DNA from: JAGXOF01 sp046545575
GTDB taxonomy: Bacteria; Chloroflexota; Dehalococcoidia; SZUA-161; SpSt-899
DNA length: 29,081 bases
Assembly: GCA_046545575.1 (NCBI GenBank)
Contig: JBKGZM010000022.1
Location: 1 to 29,081 of the forward strand
Direction: 5' to 3'
Shown here: one piece after another, positions 7,054-15,484 of the stretch
Position numbering within the stretch: the stretch's first letter is position 1
Layout: every line of letters starts with the position of its first letter
Made by a program: the position numbers and the translations under genes
Notes under the pieces: model-generated
Databases searched by the model: none
What the model was told of the DNA's origin: nothing
The model's input: only the letters and a program-made list of their open reading frames with translations

Positions 7054-8232
7054 CTATGGAGCGGTCGGCTGCTCAGCCTTCTGCTTGAGATACTCAATCG
7101 CCCGCTCCAGCTGCGGGTCGCGGTCATTTTCTACATCCTCCTCGGGCATTTCCACCCTGATACCAGGCTCAACACCTTTTCCCTCTATCTGACGTCCATC
7201 AGGAGTAAACCAGTTGGCATATGTAACATACAAAGCCCCGCCATTACTTAGTTCATAGACATGATTCATACTCCCTTTCCCGAATGTCTTCACGCCAATT
7301 ATGGGGCCTCTCTCATGGTCTTGAAAAGCGCCAGCTACCACTTCACTCGCGCTTGCGCTATTTCCATTGACCAGCACAGCCAGCGGGATATCCGTCGCTA
7401 ACCCGCCTTCCTTAACCTCCCACTCCGCGCGTGTCCCTTCATTGTCCATCGCGTATAGAACGATCCCTTCTTCCAAGAACTGGCTGGCGACATCTATCGC
7501 AGCATCAAGCATCCCACCAGGATTGTCACGCAAGTCCAGCACTATGCCCTTAACGTCAGGGCTGAGGTCTTCCAGAGCAGACTTTAGTTCCCCCTTCGTC
7601 CGCGATGTAAATCCTGTCAACCAGATATGAGCGATGTCTTCCTCGACCATATCTGTCCTCACGCTCGGGACCTCGATCTCGTCCCGCGTTATCTCCAGCT
7701 CCACAGGCTCCTCCGCATCAGGATGAAGCACTGTCAGGACTACCTTGGTCCCTCTTTCCCCTCTAATCGTTAGCGCAGCCTCGTGCACCCCCATACCTTC
7801 AGTGCTCTCACCGTTGACCTCCAGTATCTTGTCCCCAGGCCTTATGCCAGCCTCTTCAGCGGGCGAGCCTTCGAAAGGGGCAACAACAGTCAACTGGTCA
7901 TCCTTTATCGTGATAGTGGCCCCAATACCGCTGAACTTCCCTTCCAGGGAGAGCTCTGACAGTTTATATTCATCCGGCGATAGATATGAGGTATAGGGGT
8001 CATCCAACTCCTTAATAAGCCCCTCAATAGCGCCCTCCGCCAGTTGTTCGCTATCCAGGGAATCACCATTCACATGATCCTCCTGGATAATCTGCCAAAC
8101 TTCTTTGACCAGATCAATCCCTTCCCCTGAGGCAGATCTCTGAGAACCGCCAAAGCTGATAGCACAGGCAAGCGGCAGGACAAGAAGAGAAACGATTAAC
8201 AGAGACAGGATAACTTTTTTAGAATGTAGCAT
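7054..8232 (-). CDS. S41 family C-terminal processing peptidase (CtpA/Prc type)
   Basis: The 392-residue product is translated from the ATG at 8232, which has GAGGAGG 9 nt upstream; the longer frame to 8271 lacks support. The N-terminal signal peptide (MLHSKKVILSLLIVSLLVLP) ends near LAC; the position before Cys23 is not a canonical lipobox. A short helical region (DDPYTSYLSPDEY, about 77-89) precedes a PDZ domain (about 101-185: GIGATI, GIRPGDKILEVNG). The protease core contains NGNSASASE (290-297, catalytic Ser region) and Lys319 in TFGKG, the Ser-Lys dyad. It is exported and processes or degrades envelope proteins with C-terminal recognition. Length and order are normal for the family. Confidence 0.93.
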   Translation of the reverse strand: MLHSKKVILSLLIVSLLVLPLACAISFGGSQRSASGEGIDLVKEVWQIIQEDHVNGDSLDSEQLAEGAIEGLIKELDDPYTSYLSPDEYKLSELSLEGKFSGIGATITIKDDQLTVVAPFEGSPAEEAGIRPGDKILEVNGESTEGMGVHEAALTIRGERGTKVVLTVLHPDAEEPVELEITRDEIEVPSVRTDMVEEDIAHIWLTGFTSRTKGELKSALEDLSPDVKGIVLDLRDNPGGMLDAAIDVASQFLEEGIVLYAMDNEGTRAEWEVKEGGLATDIPLAVLVNGNSASASEVVAGAFQDHERGPIIGVKTFGKGSMNHVYELSNGGALYVTYANWFTPDGRQIEGKGVEPGIRVEMPEEDVENDRDPQLERAIEYLKQKAEQPTAP

Positions 8233-8250
8233 TAACTTCAGCCTCCTCAC

Positions 8251-8262
8251 TCGATATATCGA
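8251..8262. repeat. Short palindrome upstream of the S41 protease gene
   Basis: TCGATATATCGA is a perfect 12-bp palindrome between the S41 start (8232) and the divergent promoter of the acyl-CoA synthetase-like gene. It could be an operator, but one copy gives no proof. Confidence 0.2.
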
Positions 8263-8284
8263 TGGTATCACGCTTTGTAGGAGG

Positions 8285-8313
8285 TTGACAACGTTATACT
8301 GGCTCTCTATGCT
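8285..8313 (+). promoter_or_regulatory. Promoter of the acyl-CoA synthetase-like gene
   Basis: TTGACA (8285-8290), 17 nt, TATGCT (8308-8313), about 30 nt before the ATG at 8350. It sits in the divergent region shared with the S41 protease gene. Confidence 0.6.
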
Positions 8314-8349
8314 TAATTTCGGGAATTTGACCAGGAAGGTTTTAATAAC

Positions 8350-9744
8350 ATGAACACAGTGAAACAGATAAAGAAATTCATGGAGCCCAAATCGGTGGCC
8401 ATTTTCGGCGTCTCATCAAAAACTACCGGCAAAGGTTCCTTGAATATTCTGCAGCACCTGGTTGGTTACGGCTACCATGGCAAATTATATCCAATAAACC
8501 CCAACGCCTCCAAAATTATGGGCATAAAGTGTTATTCCACTATCAAGGAAGTCCCCGAGAAATGTGACCTGGCCATTATAAACCTGCCCCGCCAGGTGAT
8601 ACCTGGGATTGTGGAGGAATGTGCCGAAAGCGGAGTTGATTCTGTAGTCATAGCCACCCAGGGCTTCGCAGATGCCGGCGACGAGGAAGGGAAAAAGCTA
8701 CAGCACCATCTGGATGAGATAATCGAAAGAACAGGGATAAGGATAATGGGCCCGAACAGCCTGGGAACGGCCAATGCCTTCTCCAACTTCAGCTCGTCCT
8801 TTGTCAGGCTCTCCATGGAGAGAAATCCCATCGGGGTCATCTGCCAAACAGGCTTTTTCGTCGTCGGATATCCATCACTAAAGTCCGCCGGCAAGGTCAT
8901 CGACCTGGGCAATGGGTGCGATATTGACTTCTCTGAGGCCATCCATTACTTCGAAGAAGACAAGGATATAAGGGTAATAGCCTTACACATTGAAGGAACG
9001 AATGCCGGGCAAAAGCTCCTGGAAGCTGCCACCGCTACAAGCCGCAAGAAACCGGTTGTGGCGCTGAAGACGGGAAGGAGCAAGGAGGCTGCACGGTCCG
9101 TGCAGTCGCACAGCGGCGCACTTGCGGGAAGCGACGAAATCTGGGATGCCGGACTAAGGCAATCGGGGATAATCAGGGTTGAAGATGTGGAGGACCTCGC
9201 CGAGACTGTGAAGTCATTTGCCTCGCTGCCACCAATGAGAGGCAAGGGGCTCGGCATCGTTACATACTCCGGTGCAGCCGGTATTATGTGTGTGGACGCT
9301 TGCCAGAGGTATGGATTGGAAGTGCCCGAACTCTCTCAATCAACGGTGGATCAGCTCGCTCCGCTCTGTCCTGCATGGCAGGAACTCGCCAATCCAGTGG
9401 ACATCTGGCCGGCGATAATGGTTGAGAGGAAGGCCTCCATGCCGGAGGTTGAGGAAACCATGACCGATGTATTGCTTAACGACCCCCGCATAGACGCAGT
9501 GCTGTGCGTGATATCGGAGCTTTTCACGCCCGGAGAAGTGAGAAGCCTCAAGCCGATGGTAAAGCGGCTCGCCAGATCGCACCCTGATAAACCACTGGTG
9601 TTCCATTTGTATGGGCCCTTTGCCGCAGAAAGCAAAAGCGAACTTGAGGGCACAGGTAAAACGAGGGTGTTCGACAGCCCGGATAGAGCGATCAAGGCTC
9701 TTAGCCGTCTGGCAACTTATTCATCCTCATTAAGTATTGACTGA
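8350..9744 (+). CDS. Acyl-CoA synthetase (ADP-forming) alpha-subunit-like protein
   Basis: The 464-residue product has a CoA-binding Rossmann domain (residues 10-105: SVAIFGVSSKTTGKGSLNIL, YPINP), then succinyl-CoA ligase-like domains with MGPNSLG (133-139). A phosphohistidine site follows at His254 (SHSGALAGSD), the catalytic histidine of ADP-forming acetate- and acyl-CoA synthetases. The alpha subunit normally works with a beta (ATP-grasp) subunit in interconverting acyl-CoA, ADP and Pi with acid, ATP and CoA. No beta subunit is in the window, and the protein is too short to hold an ATP-grasp fusion. A segment usually reading SQSGA is CQTGFF here (165-170), so activity or substrate may differ. 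It lies upstream of the tRNA cluster with its own promoter. It may serve fermentation or acyl-CoA energy recovery. Confidence 0.82.
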   Translation: MNTVKQIKKFMEPKSVAIFGVSSKTTGKGSLNILQHLVGYGYHGKLYPINPNASKIMGIKCYSTIKEVPEKCDLAIINLPRQVIPGIVEECAESGVDSVVIATQGFADAGDEEGKKLQHHLDEIIERTGIRIMGPNSLGTANAFSNFSSSFVRLSMERNPIGVICQTGFFVVGYPSLKSAGKVIDLGNGCDIDFSEAIHYFEEDKDIRVIALHIEGTNAGQKLLEAATATSRKKPVVALKTGRSKEAARSVQSHSGALAGSDEIWDAGLRQSGIIRVEDVEDLAETVKSFASLPPMRGKGLGIVTYSGAAGIMCVDACQRYGLEVPELSQSTVDQLAPLCPAWQELANPVDIWPAIMVERKASMPEVEETMTDVLLNDPRIDAVLCVISELFTPGEVRSLKPMVKRLARSHPDKPLVFHLYGPFAAESKSELEGTGKTRVFDSPDRAIKALSRLATYSSSLSID

Positions 9745-9765
9745 AAAGGGCTGTAGAGGTACAAT
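9737..9765 (+). promoter_or_regulatory. Promoter of the tRNA cluster
   Basis: TTGACT (9737-9742), 17 nt, TACAAT (9760-9765), 9 nt before the tRNA-Phe 5' end. The -35 overlaps the last codons of the upstream gene. Confidence 0.6.
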
Positions 9766-9774
9766 GCTAGATGT

Positions 9775-9849
9775 GCCGAGGTAGCTCAGGGGTAGAGCAG
9801 TGGACTGAAAATCCGCGTGTCGGTGGTTCAAATCCGCCCCTCGGCACCA
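9775..9849 (+). tRNA. tRNA-Phe (GAA)
   Basis: The acceptor stem GCCGAGG pairs with CCTCGGC, followed by discriminator A and an encoded CCA. The anticodon loop CTGAAAA gives GAA, and GGTTCAAATCC forms the T arm. It is the first gene of the tRNA cluster. Confidence 0.95.
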
Positions 9850-9877
9850 AGGAAGTTCTTTGAGTTGTGGTCTCATT

Positions 9878-9901
9878 GTAGGAGCGGTTTGCAAACCGCG
9901 A
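9878..9901. repeat. REP-like palindrome between tRNA-Phe and tRNA-Gly
   Basis: A perfect 16-bp palindrome, GCGGTTTGCAAACCGC (9884-9899), is flanked by TAGGA and GA. The GTAGGAGCGG...CCGCGA layout resembles REP elements seen in many bacteria. A related, longer copy lies at 26548-26575. Confidence 0.5.
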
Positions 9902-9917
9902 TAATTATTGCAGGTGA

Positions 9918-9992
9918 GCGGAAGTAGTTCAGCGGAAGAACGCCTCCTTGCCAAGGAGGAGGGCGCGGGTTCAAATCCCGTCTTCCGCTCCA
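9918..9992 (+). tRNA. tRNA-Gly (GCC)
   Basis: The acceptor stem GCGGAAG pairs with CTTCCGC, followed by T and encoded CCA. The anticodon stem CCTCC/GGAGG encloses TTGCCAA (anticodon GCC), and the T arm GGGTTCAAATCCC is complete. Confidence 0.95.
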
Positions 9993-9996
9993 GTGA

Positions 9997-10083
9997 GCCG
10001 GAGTGGCGGAATGGTAGACGCGGCGGACTCAAAATCCGCTGGGAGTTCAACTACCCGTGTCGGTTCGAATCCGACCTTCGGCA
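9997..10083 (+). tRNA. tRNA-Leu (CAA)
   Basis: A class II tRNA of 87 nt with a long variable arm. Acceptor GCCGGAG pairs with CTTCGGC (one G-U), followed by discriminator A. The anticodon loop CTCAAAA gives CAA. Unlike its three neighbours it does not encode CCA (TGT follows). Confidence 0.93.
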
Positions 10084-10097
10084 TGTAGTAAATCCCT

Positions 10098-10171
10098 TGC
10101 CGGGTAGTGTAGCGGTAGCACGACGGCCTTTGGAGCCGTTGGCCCAGGTTCGAATCCTGGCCCGGCAGCCA
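10098..10171 (+). tRNA. tRNA-Gln (TTG)
   Basis: Acceptor TGCCGGG pairs with CCCGGCA, followed by G and encoded CCA. The anticodon loop CTTTGGA gives TTG. It is followed by a T-run (10174-10179) that may help end the cluster transcript. Confidence 0.93.
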
Positions 10172-10210
10172 GTATTTTTTACAGTTTAAGCCACATACCC
10201 CCAGACGACC

Positions 10211-10239
10211 TTGACATCAATCTCTTACTTGGTTAGAAT
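10211..10239 (+). promoter_or_regulatory. Promoter of the 12-gene molybdenum/flavin oxidoreductase operon
   Basis: Near-consensus TTGACA (10211-10216), a 17-nt spacer and TAGAAT (10234-10239). The predicted start is near 10246, about 38 nt before the GTG start of the first gene. No strong internal promoter or terminator was noticed before the terminator at 23181-23216. I see no clear operator. Confidence 0.7.
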
Positions 10240-10283
10240 TCTACAGGCTTCCCTGGCAAGTCCACGGACTGGAAAGGAGACAG

Positions 10284-11192
10284 GTGCCTGTATTCCATCG
10301 GAAAGTACCAAAGGTTGAATATGCCGCCCCTGAAAGTCTTGACGAGGCGCTGACCATGCTTTCATCCTCACAACATGGAGAAATAAAGATGATGGCTGGT
10401 GGCACCGACCTTGTTCCCAAGCTCAAAAGAAGGGAAATTCAGAACCCCGCGTGCGTTCTGGACCTGAAAAGAATAGAGGGCCTGAATCATATCCGGCACG
10501 ATAAAGACTCCGGACTGAACCTTGGACCCCTGGCCACTATCCATGACGTGGCAGAATCTCCAGTAGTTAAGGATAAATTCAGCATCCTTTCCGAAGCCGC
10601 TTCCAGTATAGGTTCTGTCCAGGTGCGAAATCGAGGCACCGTCGTCGGCAATATCTGTAATGCCGTACCATCGGCCGACACAGCCCCCGCCCTTCTGACA
10701 ATGCAAGCGGAGCTGAAAATCGCCAGGACAGGCGGAGAGCGAACCGTCAACATCGACGACTTCTTTGCCGGCCCATACGAGACGGTTCTCGGAGATGATG
10801 AGCTCGTACAAGAGATACGCATTCCACCCCTTCCTCAAAACGCGAAAGGACGATATCTGAAACTTACGCCCAGAAAATCGATGGATCTCGCCATCGTCGG
10901 TGTTGCGGTAGTGCTTGTCGCCGAAAAAGGAGTATGCAAAGACATACGGATCGCCCTGGGAGCAGTGGCCCCAACCCCGATGAGGGCAAAGCGCGCAGAG
11001 GAAGCCCTCAAAGGAATTAACCTGGGCAGTAAGGCAATAGAAGATGCTGCTAGAATCGCCTCCGAGGAGTCATGTCCAATTGACGACCACAGGGCATCAG
11101 CGGAATACAGGCGCGAGATGGTGAAAGTCCTGACCAGGCGAGCAATCCACGATATCATAAGTCCTGATGAAACAACAAGGACAGCCATATGA
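10284..11192 (+). CDS. Mo hydroxylase A, FAD-binding subunit (CoxM/XdhB type)
   Basis: The 302-residue product starts with GTG at 10284 and has GGAAAGGAG 4 nt upstream. It is the medium, FAD-binding subunit of a xanthine-oxidase-family enzyme, carrying electrons from the 2Fe-2S subunit to FAD. It has MAGGTDLVPKLKRREI (about residues 37-52, FAD pyrophosphate binding), GSVQVRNRGTVVGNICNAVP (about 111-130, the second FAD loop), and a C-terminal CoxM-type domain ending in YRREMVKVLTRRA. It lacks the cysteine-rich insertion that carries a 4Fe-4S cluster in 4-hydroxybenzoyl-CoA reductase, so it is not a canonical member of that group. It is followed by the 2Fe-2S subunit with an ATGA overlap. It is the first gene of the operon. 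Confidence 0.92.
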   Translation: MPVFHRKVPKVEYAAPESLDEALTMLSSSQHGEIKMMAGGTDLVPKLKRREIQNPACVLDLKRIEGLNHIRHDKDSGLNLGPLATIHDVAESPVVKDKFSILSEAASSIGSVQVRNRGTVVGNICNAVPSADTAPALLTMQAELKIARTGGERTVNIDDFFAGPYETVLGDDELVQEIRIPPLPQNAKGRYLKLTPRKSMDLAIVGVAVVLVAEKGVCKDIRIALGAVAPTPMRAKRAEEALKGINLGSKAIEDAARIASEESCPIDDHRASAEYRREMVKVLTRRAIHDIISPDETTRTAI

Positions 11193-11662
11193 AAACAGTA
11201 AGACTGACGGTTAACGGTACACCCTATGAACTCACTGTCAACGACTGGGAGACCCTGCTCGACGTTATCAGGCGTGACCTGGGATTGACCGGCACCAAGG
11301 AAGGATGCGGGCTGGGCGAGTGTGGAGCATGTACAGTCCTCATGGACGGGAGAACGGTTAACTCCTGTTTGATACTCGCTGCAGAGGCAGAAGGAAAGCA
11401 GATCACCACCATCGAGGGCCTCTCCGACGGAGACACGCTACACCCCATCCAGCAGGCCTTTATCGACCATGGCGGGTTGCAGTGCGGATTCTGTACTCCT
11501 GGAATGATTATTTCAACGAAATCCTTGCTCGACAGCAATCCCAATCCCGGCGAAGAGGAAATACGCAAAGCAATAGAAGGCAACTTGTGTCGTTGTACGG
11601 GCTATGTTAAGATTATTGAGGCCATAAAGACAGCCGCCAAGAACTTGGGGTGTGGAAGTTAA
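11189..11662 (+). CDS. Mo hydroxylase A, 2Fe-2S subunit (CoxS type)
   Basis: The 157-residue product is the small subunit, carrying two 2Fe-2S clusters. The N-terminal plant-type ferredoxin motif reads CGLGECGACTVL (about 40-51) with a further Cys in NSCLIL, and the C-terminal helical domain has QCGFCTPGM (about 100-108) and the CRCTGY motif (about 137-142). It passes electrons from the molybdenum centre to FAD. The start overlaps the FAD subunit stop (ATGA). The next gene begins 2 nt after its stop. It lacks an N-terminal Tat signal and is predicted to be cytoplasmic. Confidence 0.95.
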   Translation: MKTVRLTVNGTPYELTVNDWETLLDVIRRDLGLTGTKEGCGLGECGACTVLMDGRTVNSCLILAAEAEGKQITTIEGLSDGDTLHPIQQAFIDHGGLQCGFCTPGMIISTKSLLDSNPNPGEEEIRKAIEGNLCRCTGYVKIIEAIKTAAKNLGCGS

Positions 11663-11664
11663 GG

Positions 11665-13983
11665 ATGGCGGAGTTCTCTATAATAGGTAAGCCACGGCCT
11701 CGCGTTGACGCTCAACAGAAAGTCACAGGAGAGGCCAAATACGCCGCTGACTACTCGCTACCAGACATGCTATGGTGCAAGCTGGTGCGCAGCCCTTACT
11801 CACATGCTCGGATTCTGAATATCGATACGAGTCGAGCGGAGAAATTGCCCGGGGTCAAGGCAGTGGTCACTGGCTCCGATTTTGGAAACTGGAAATGGGG
11901 CTGGATGCCCGCAACCCGTGATGAGCCCCCTCTGGCCACCGAAAAAGTGCGATACATGGCAGAAGCAGTAGCAGGAGTAGCAGCAGTGGATGAGGATACG
12001 GCTGAAGAAGCCGCCGACCTCATTGAAGTTGAATATGAGGAGCTGCCCGGTGTCTTCGACATGGAAAAGGCCATGAATGATGATGCCCCCCAGATCCATG
12101 ACTACGCGGATAATAACATTAGCGTTCAGTATCACTGGAACTTCGGGGATGTGGAGAAGGCTTTCAGCGAATCCTATATCGTTCGCGAAGATAAATTCAG
12201 AACCGCAAGGGCAACCCACGGCTACCTGGAGCCACCCGCTACCCTTGCATATTATGATCCTACAGGTTATATCACCGTTTGGGCTTCCAAACAAAGTCCC
12301 TATTTCCATTACCGGCATCTAGCAGCATGCTTTAAATTGCCACTGAGCAGGGTCCGGGTCATACAACCATTCATCGGGGGAGGCTTTGGGGGTACAAAGA
12401 ATGATTCTCTAGGTGGCGACTTCTGTGCCGTAATGTTATCAAAGAAAACCGGCAAGCCAGTTAAATATGTTGAGACCATGGAGGAGGAGCTATCCACCAG
12501 CCGGCGACGACATACCGTGACCATATACAGCAAAATGGGCGCTAAAAAGGATGGCACCCTCACTGGCATACAACACACGGTGATCGCAGATGGCGGCGGT
12601 TATACCGCTATTGGCCCCCTCACAATGTACCTCTGCGGATTTGCAACTACCCTCCCCTACAAACTCCCCAATTTCAAGTATGATGCGTACCGTGTCTTTA
12701 CCAACAACCCGCTGGGAGCGGCAATGAGAGGGCACGGCATTACCCATACACGATTTGCCGCTGAAATACAGATGGAGATGATAGCCGAAGAGTTGGGAAT
12801 CGACCCTGTCGAAATGAGAATGCGGAACGCCATCGACAACCCCAAACCAGGCGATATCTACGAAACAATCAACAAGGTTTCCCTGAAGACATGCGGCGTA
12901 AAAGATGCTATCCAAAAGGTGACCGAGGATCAGCTCTGGCGGAACAAATCCCAAATGCAAAAGAAAGACGGCAATACGTCATGGGGCGTTGGACTCTCCG
13001 CTGCCCCATACCTCGGCGGCGCAAGGCAGATGGGGCACCAGTCCTGTGCCGCTATAATCAGGGTTTGCGAAGATGGGGCTATTAACCTCATCACCGGTGC
13101 TACCGACGCCGGACAGGGGTCCGACACGGTGCTGTGCATGATAGCCGCGGAAGAGCTCGGAGTGAAACTGGAGCAGGTCGACATTAAAAGAGTAGACACC
13201 GCCTACACCCCTGTCGACCCCGGCACCTACGGCAGCCGTGTCACCATCCTCGCAGGTCAGGCCACCCAGAAAGCCGCTCGCGAGGCCAAAGCACAACTCA
13301 TGGATGCCGCTGCCAAAACATGGCAAGTAGCACCGGACGAGGTTGAGATCAAAGATGGGAGTGCTTTCGTCAGGTCAAATCCCGAGCAGACCATGCCATT
13401 CAGCAAGCTTGCCAGAATCGCAAGCTATTCAGGTACAGGTGCCGTTATCTTAGGAAAAGGATACTCCAGCTACGGAATAGAGCCTCTGGACCTCACCAAT
13501 GGCATCGGCAACGGTGGAACCTCCTACAGCTTCACCGCGCACTCCGCTAGGGTAGGTGTTGACATGGAAACTGGAAAGATAGGGGTTACCGATTTCACCA
13601 TTGCCTCGGACTCAGGCCGATTGCTCAGTCCGCTGCAAGCCGAGGGCCAGATCGAGGGAGGTTCCATACAGGGGTTAGGACAGGCTATATATGAAGACTT
13701 CGTAATGGATAAAGGGCAAACAATGAACCCCACCTTTTTGGATTACAAGATGCCCCACTCAACTGACGTACCAGCAATAAAACTGATAGACATAGAGACA
13801 AACGATCCGGACGGGCCATTTGGTGCCAAGGAAGCCTCCGAAGGCAGTATTGTCAGTGCACCACCGGCCGTAGTAAGTGCTATACACGATGCCACAGGCG
13901 TGTGGTTTAAAGAATTACCGGTAACACCCGAGAAGATAGTAAAAGCACTAAGGGAAAAGGAACAACTCCCGAATAACCAATAA
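11665..13983 (+). CDS. Mo hydroxylase A, large molybdopterin-binding subunit
   Basis: The 772-residue product is the catalytic subunit of a xanthine-oxidase-family molybdenum enzyme. I prefer the ATG at 11665 (product MAEFSIIG...) over the GTG at 11650, which would overlap the upstream gene. The domains run a/b-hammerhead (from IGKPRPRVDAQQKVTGEAKYAAD) then the Mo-binding domains. Key motifs are GGGFGG (238-243), AMRGHG (353-358), GQGSDT (483-488) and KEASEG (722-727), where Glu726 is the presumed catalytic base. The CoxL loop VAYRCSFR, which carries the Cu-binding Cys, is absent, so it is not CO dehydrogenase. RGHG is not diagnostic, so the substrate is open. It is the third gene of the operon. 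Confidence 0.93.
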   Translation: MAEFSIIGKPRPRVDAQQKVTGEAKYAADYSLPDMLWCKLVRSPYSHARILNIDTSRAEKLPGVKAVVTGSDFGNWKWGWMPATRDEPPLATEKVRYMAEAVAGVAAVDEDTAEEAADLIEVEYEELPGVFDMEKAMNDDAPQIHDYADNNISVQYHWNFGDVEKAFSESYIVREDKFRTARATHGYLEPPATLAYYDPTGYITVWASKQSPYFHYRHLAACFKLPLSRVRVIQPFIGGGFGGTKNDSLGGDFCAVMLSKKTGKPVKYVETMEEELSTSRRRHTVTIYSKMGAKKDGTLTGIQHTVIADGGGYTAIGPLTMYLCGFATTLPYKLPNFKYDAYRVFTNNPLGAAMRGHGITHTRFAAEIQMEMIAEELGIDPVEMRMRNAIDNPKPGDIYETINKVSLKTCGVKDAIQKVTEDQLWRNKSQMQKKDGNTSWGVGLSAAPYLGGARQMGHQSCAAIIRVCEDGAINLITGATDAGQGSDTVLCMIAAEELGVKLEQVDIKRVDTAYTPVDPGTYGSRVTILAGQATQKAAREAKAQLMDAAAKTWQVAPDEVEIKDGSAFVRSNPEQTMPFSKLARIASYSGTGAVILGKGYSSYGIEPLDLTNGIGNGGTSYSFTAHSARVGVDMETGKIGVTDFTIASDSGRLLSPLQAEGQIEGGSIQGLGQAIYEDFVMDKGQTMNPTFLDYKMPHSTDVPAIKLIDIETNDPDGPFGAKEASEGSIVSAPPAVVSAIHDATGVWFKELPVTPEKIVKALREKEQLPNNQ

Positions 13984-14009
13984 ACCTTAAAGAAAGGAGC
14001 TGTGATCAG

Positions 14010-15470
14010 ATGACGGAGGTACAGAAAGAGCTAGCAAAAGCTGTCGGCACCAACAATTTCATGGACAGTGCGGAGGTGCTGAGCAGCTACGCAACGGACT
14101 ATAGTCTTACTCCTCCCGGGCATCCCAACTGGGTAGTAAAGCCAAAGGATGCCGCTGCTGTACAGGAAGTGGTCAGAATAGCGAACGAGAATAATCTGCC
14201 GATAGTACCCTGTAGTTCGGGCGTCCACTTCAACGGCTGTACTATCCCAAAGCAGGGCGGGATAGCAATGGACCTAAGCGACATGAATCGCATCCTGGAG
14301 ATCGACGAAAAGAACAAGAAGGTACGAGTCGAGGTCGGAACCACATGGGAGCAGCTTTCCAACGAGTTGGAAGGCAAGGGCTTCAGGGTAATCATGCCCC
14401 TCGCACCACATGCTCAGCGTTCGGTCGTCACGGACCATCTCGAGAGGGAGGTCCTTACCAACACCGTGTACGATTACGGTGAACCGCTGCAGGGGATGGA
14501 GGTAGTATGGCCTACCGGAGAGCTGTTTAGAACAGGGTCAGCCAGCGTAAACGGATATCCGGACTCCCCGTCCAAAGGGACAAACCCATCCGGTCCGGGC
14601 ATGGACTTCTACAGGTTCCTGCAAGGTGCTCAAGGAACGATGGGGGTCGTAACCTGGGCAAATCTGAAAATCGAGCCCACAACGGCGATTAATAAAGTAT
14701 ATTTTGCAACTGCCAACGACCTTGAACCACTCCAGACATTCCTGTACAAAATCCTGAGACTCAGAATCGGGCAGGAATGCGTCCTGCTCAATAACGTGGA
14801 TCTGGCAAGCCTGCTCGCCGACAATTCCACCGAGAATTTCGAAAAGCTGCGGGCTACATTGCCGCCCTGGACCCTTGTTCTGGTGATAAGCGGACTTAAG
14901 AGGCGTCCCGAGGAGAAACTGCAATACGAAGAAGAGGTCCTTCGCGACATCCAAAAATCCAAACCCGTGAACCTTTTCCTGACGGACAGTCTGCCGGGAT
15001 TCCCAAGTGCAAGCAAAAAGCTCTTGAACATTCTTCGCAAACCCTGGCCCAAGGAACTGCCGTACTGGAAGCACCAGTACAAAGGAGCTTGCCAGAGTCT
15101 GTTCTTCATAACCAAGCCCGTTTACGCTCAAGAATTTGTTACCACGGTAGAGGCAATCGCTGCCACCCACGGTTATCCGATTCAGGATCTCGGTGTTTAT
15201 GTACAACCTATAGAGCACAACCGGGCATGCCAGGTGGAATTTAATTTCTTCTATGACCCGGATGACGAGATGGAAGTGGAAAGGGTTTGCGCGTTATATG
15301 ATGATGCTGCGCCCGCTCTACTGAACGAAGGAGCCCTTTTCACCAGGCCATACGGGCAACTTGCTAGGCTAGTATACCAGAGAGCAAGTGACTACACCGA
15401 AGCGCTGAAAAGACTCAAGGATATCTTCGATCCCAACAACATCATGAATCCGGGCAACCTGTGTTTCTAG
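14010..15470 (+). CDS. FAD-binding oxidoreductase 1 (GlcD/VAO-like)
   Basis: The 486-residue product is a flavoprotein of the PCMH-fold FAD_binding_4 family (GlcD, D-lactate dehydrogenase, vanillyl-alcohol oxidase/4-cresol methylhydroxylase relatives). The N-terminal FAD domain (about 38-225) runs from PNWVVKPKDAAAVQEVVRIA through IPKQGGIAMDLSDMNRIL and the ADP-ribityl motif GAQGTMGVVT (about 207-216). The C-terminal FAD-linked oxidase domain ends in FDPNNIMNPGNLCF, a common family ending. An Arg/Tyr-rich stretch near RPYGQLARLVYQRASDYTEALKR follows. Substrate unknown: hydroxy acids or alkylphenols are typical of relatives. The gene lies 26 nt after the Mo subunit with an AAAGGAGC site, and 14 nt before the Fe-S gene. 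Confidence 0.85.
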   Translation: MTEVQKELAKAVGTNNFMDSAEVLSSYATDYSLTPPGHPNWVVKPKDAAAVQEVVRIANENNLPIVPCSSGVHFNGCTIPKQGGIAMDLSDMNRILEIDEKNKKVRVEVGTTWEQLSNELEGKGFRVIMPLAPHAQRSVVTDHLEREVLTNTVYDYGEPLQGMEVVWPTGELFRTGSASVNGYPDSPSKGTNPSGPGMDFYRFLQGAQGTMGVVTWANLKIEPTTAINKVYFATANDLEPLQTFLYKILRLRIGQECVLLNNVDLASLLADNSTENFEKLRATLPPWTLVLVISGLKRRPEEKLQYEEEVLRDIQKSKPVNLFLTDSLPGFPSASKKLLNILRKPWPKELPYWKHQYKGACQSLFFITKPVYAQEFVTTVEAIAATHGYPIQDLGVYVQPIEHNRACQVEFNFFYDPDDEMEVERVCALYDDAAPALLNEGALFTRPYGQLARLVYQRASDYTEALKRLKDIFDPNNIMNPGNLCF

Positions 15471-15484
15471 TTAAGGAGGAATAA

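Noticed and set aside
9775..10171. tRNA cluster as an integration site for the downstream operon
   Set aside because: I saw no duplicate of a tRNA 3' end beyond the operon (for example after 23074) and no integrase gene.
10284..11192. 4-hydroxybenzoyl-CoA reductase beta subunit
   Set aside because: The cysteine-rich insertion for the 4Fe-4S cluster is absent; only a general Mo hydroxylase FAD subunit is supported.
11665..13983. Possible CO dehydrogenase (CoxL), also for 20574-22859
   Set aside because: Neither protein has the CoxL active-site loop VAYRCSFR with the Cu-binding Cys. The CoxG-like gene alone is not enough.
14538..15218. Long minus-strand frame of 226 codons
   Set aside because: Shadow of the flavoprotein gene on the other strand; unusual residue mix and no start signal.
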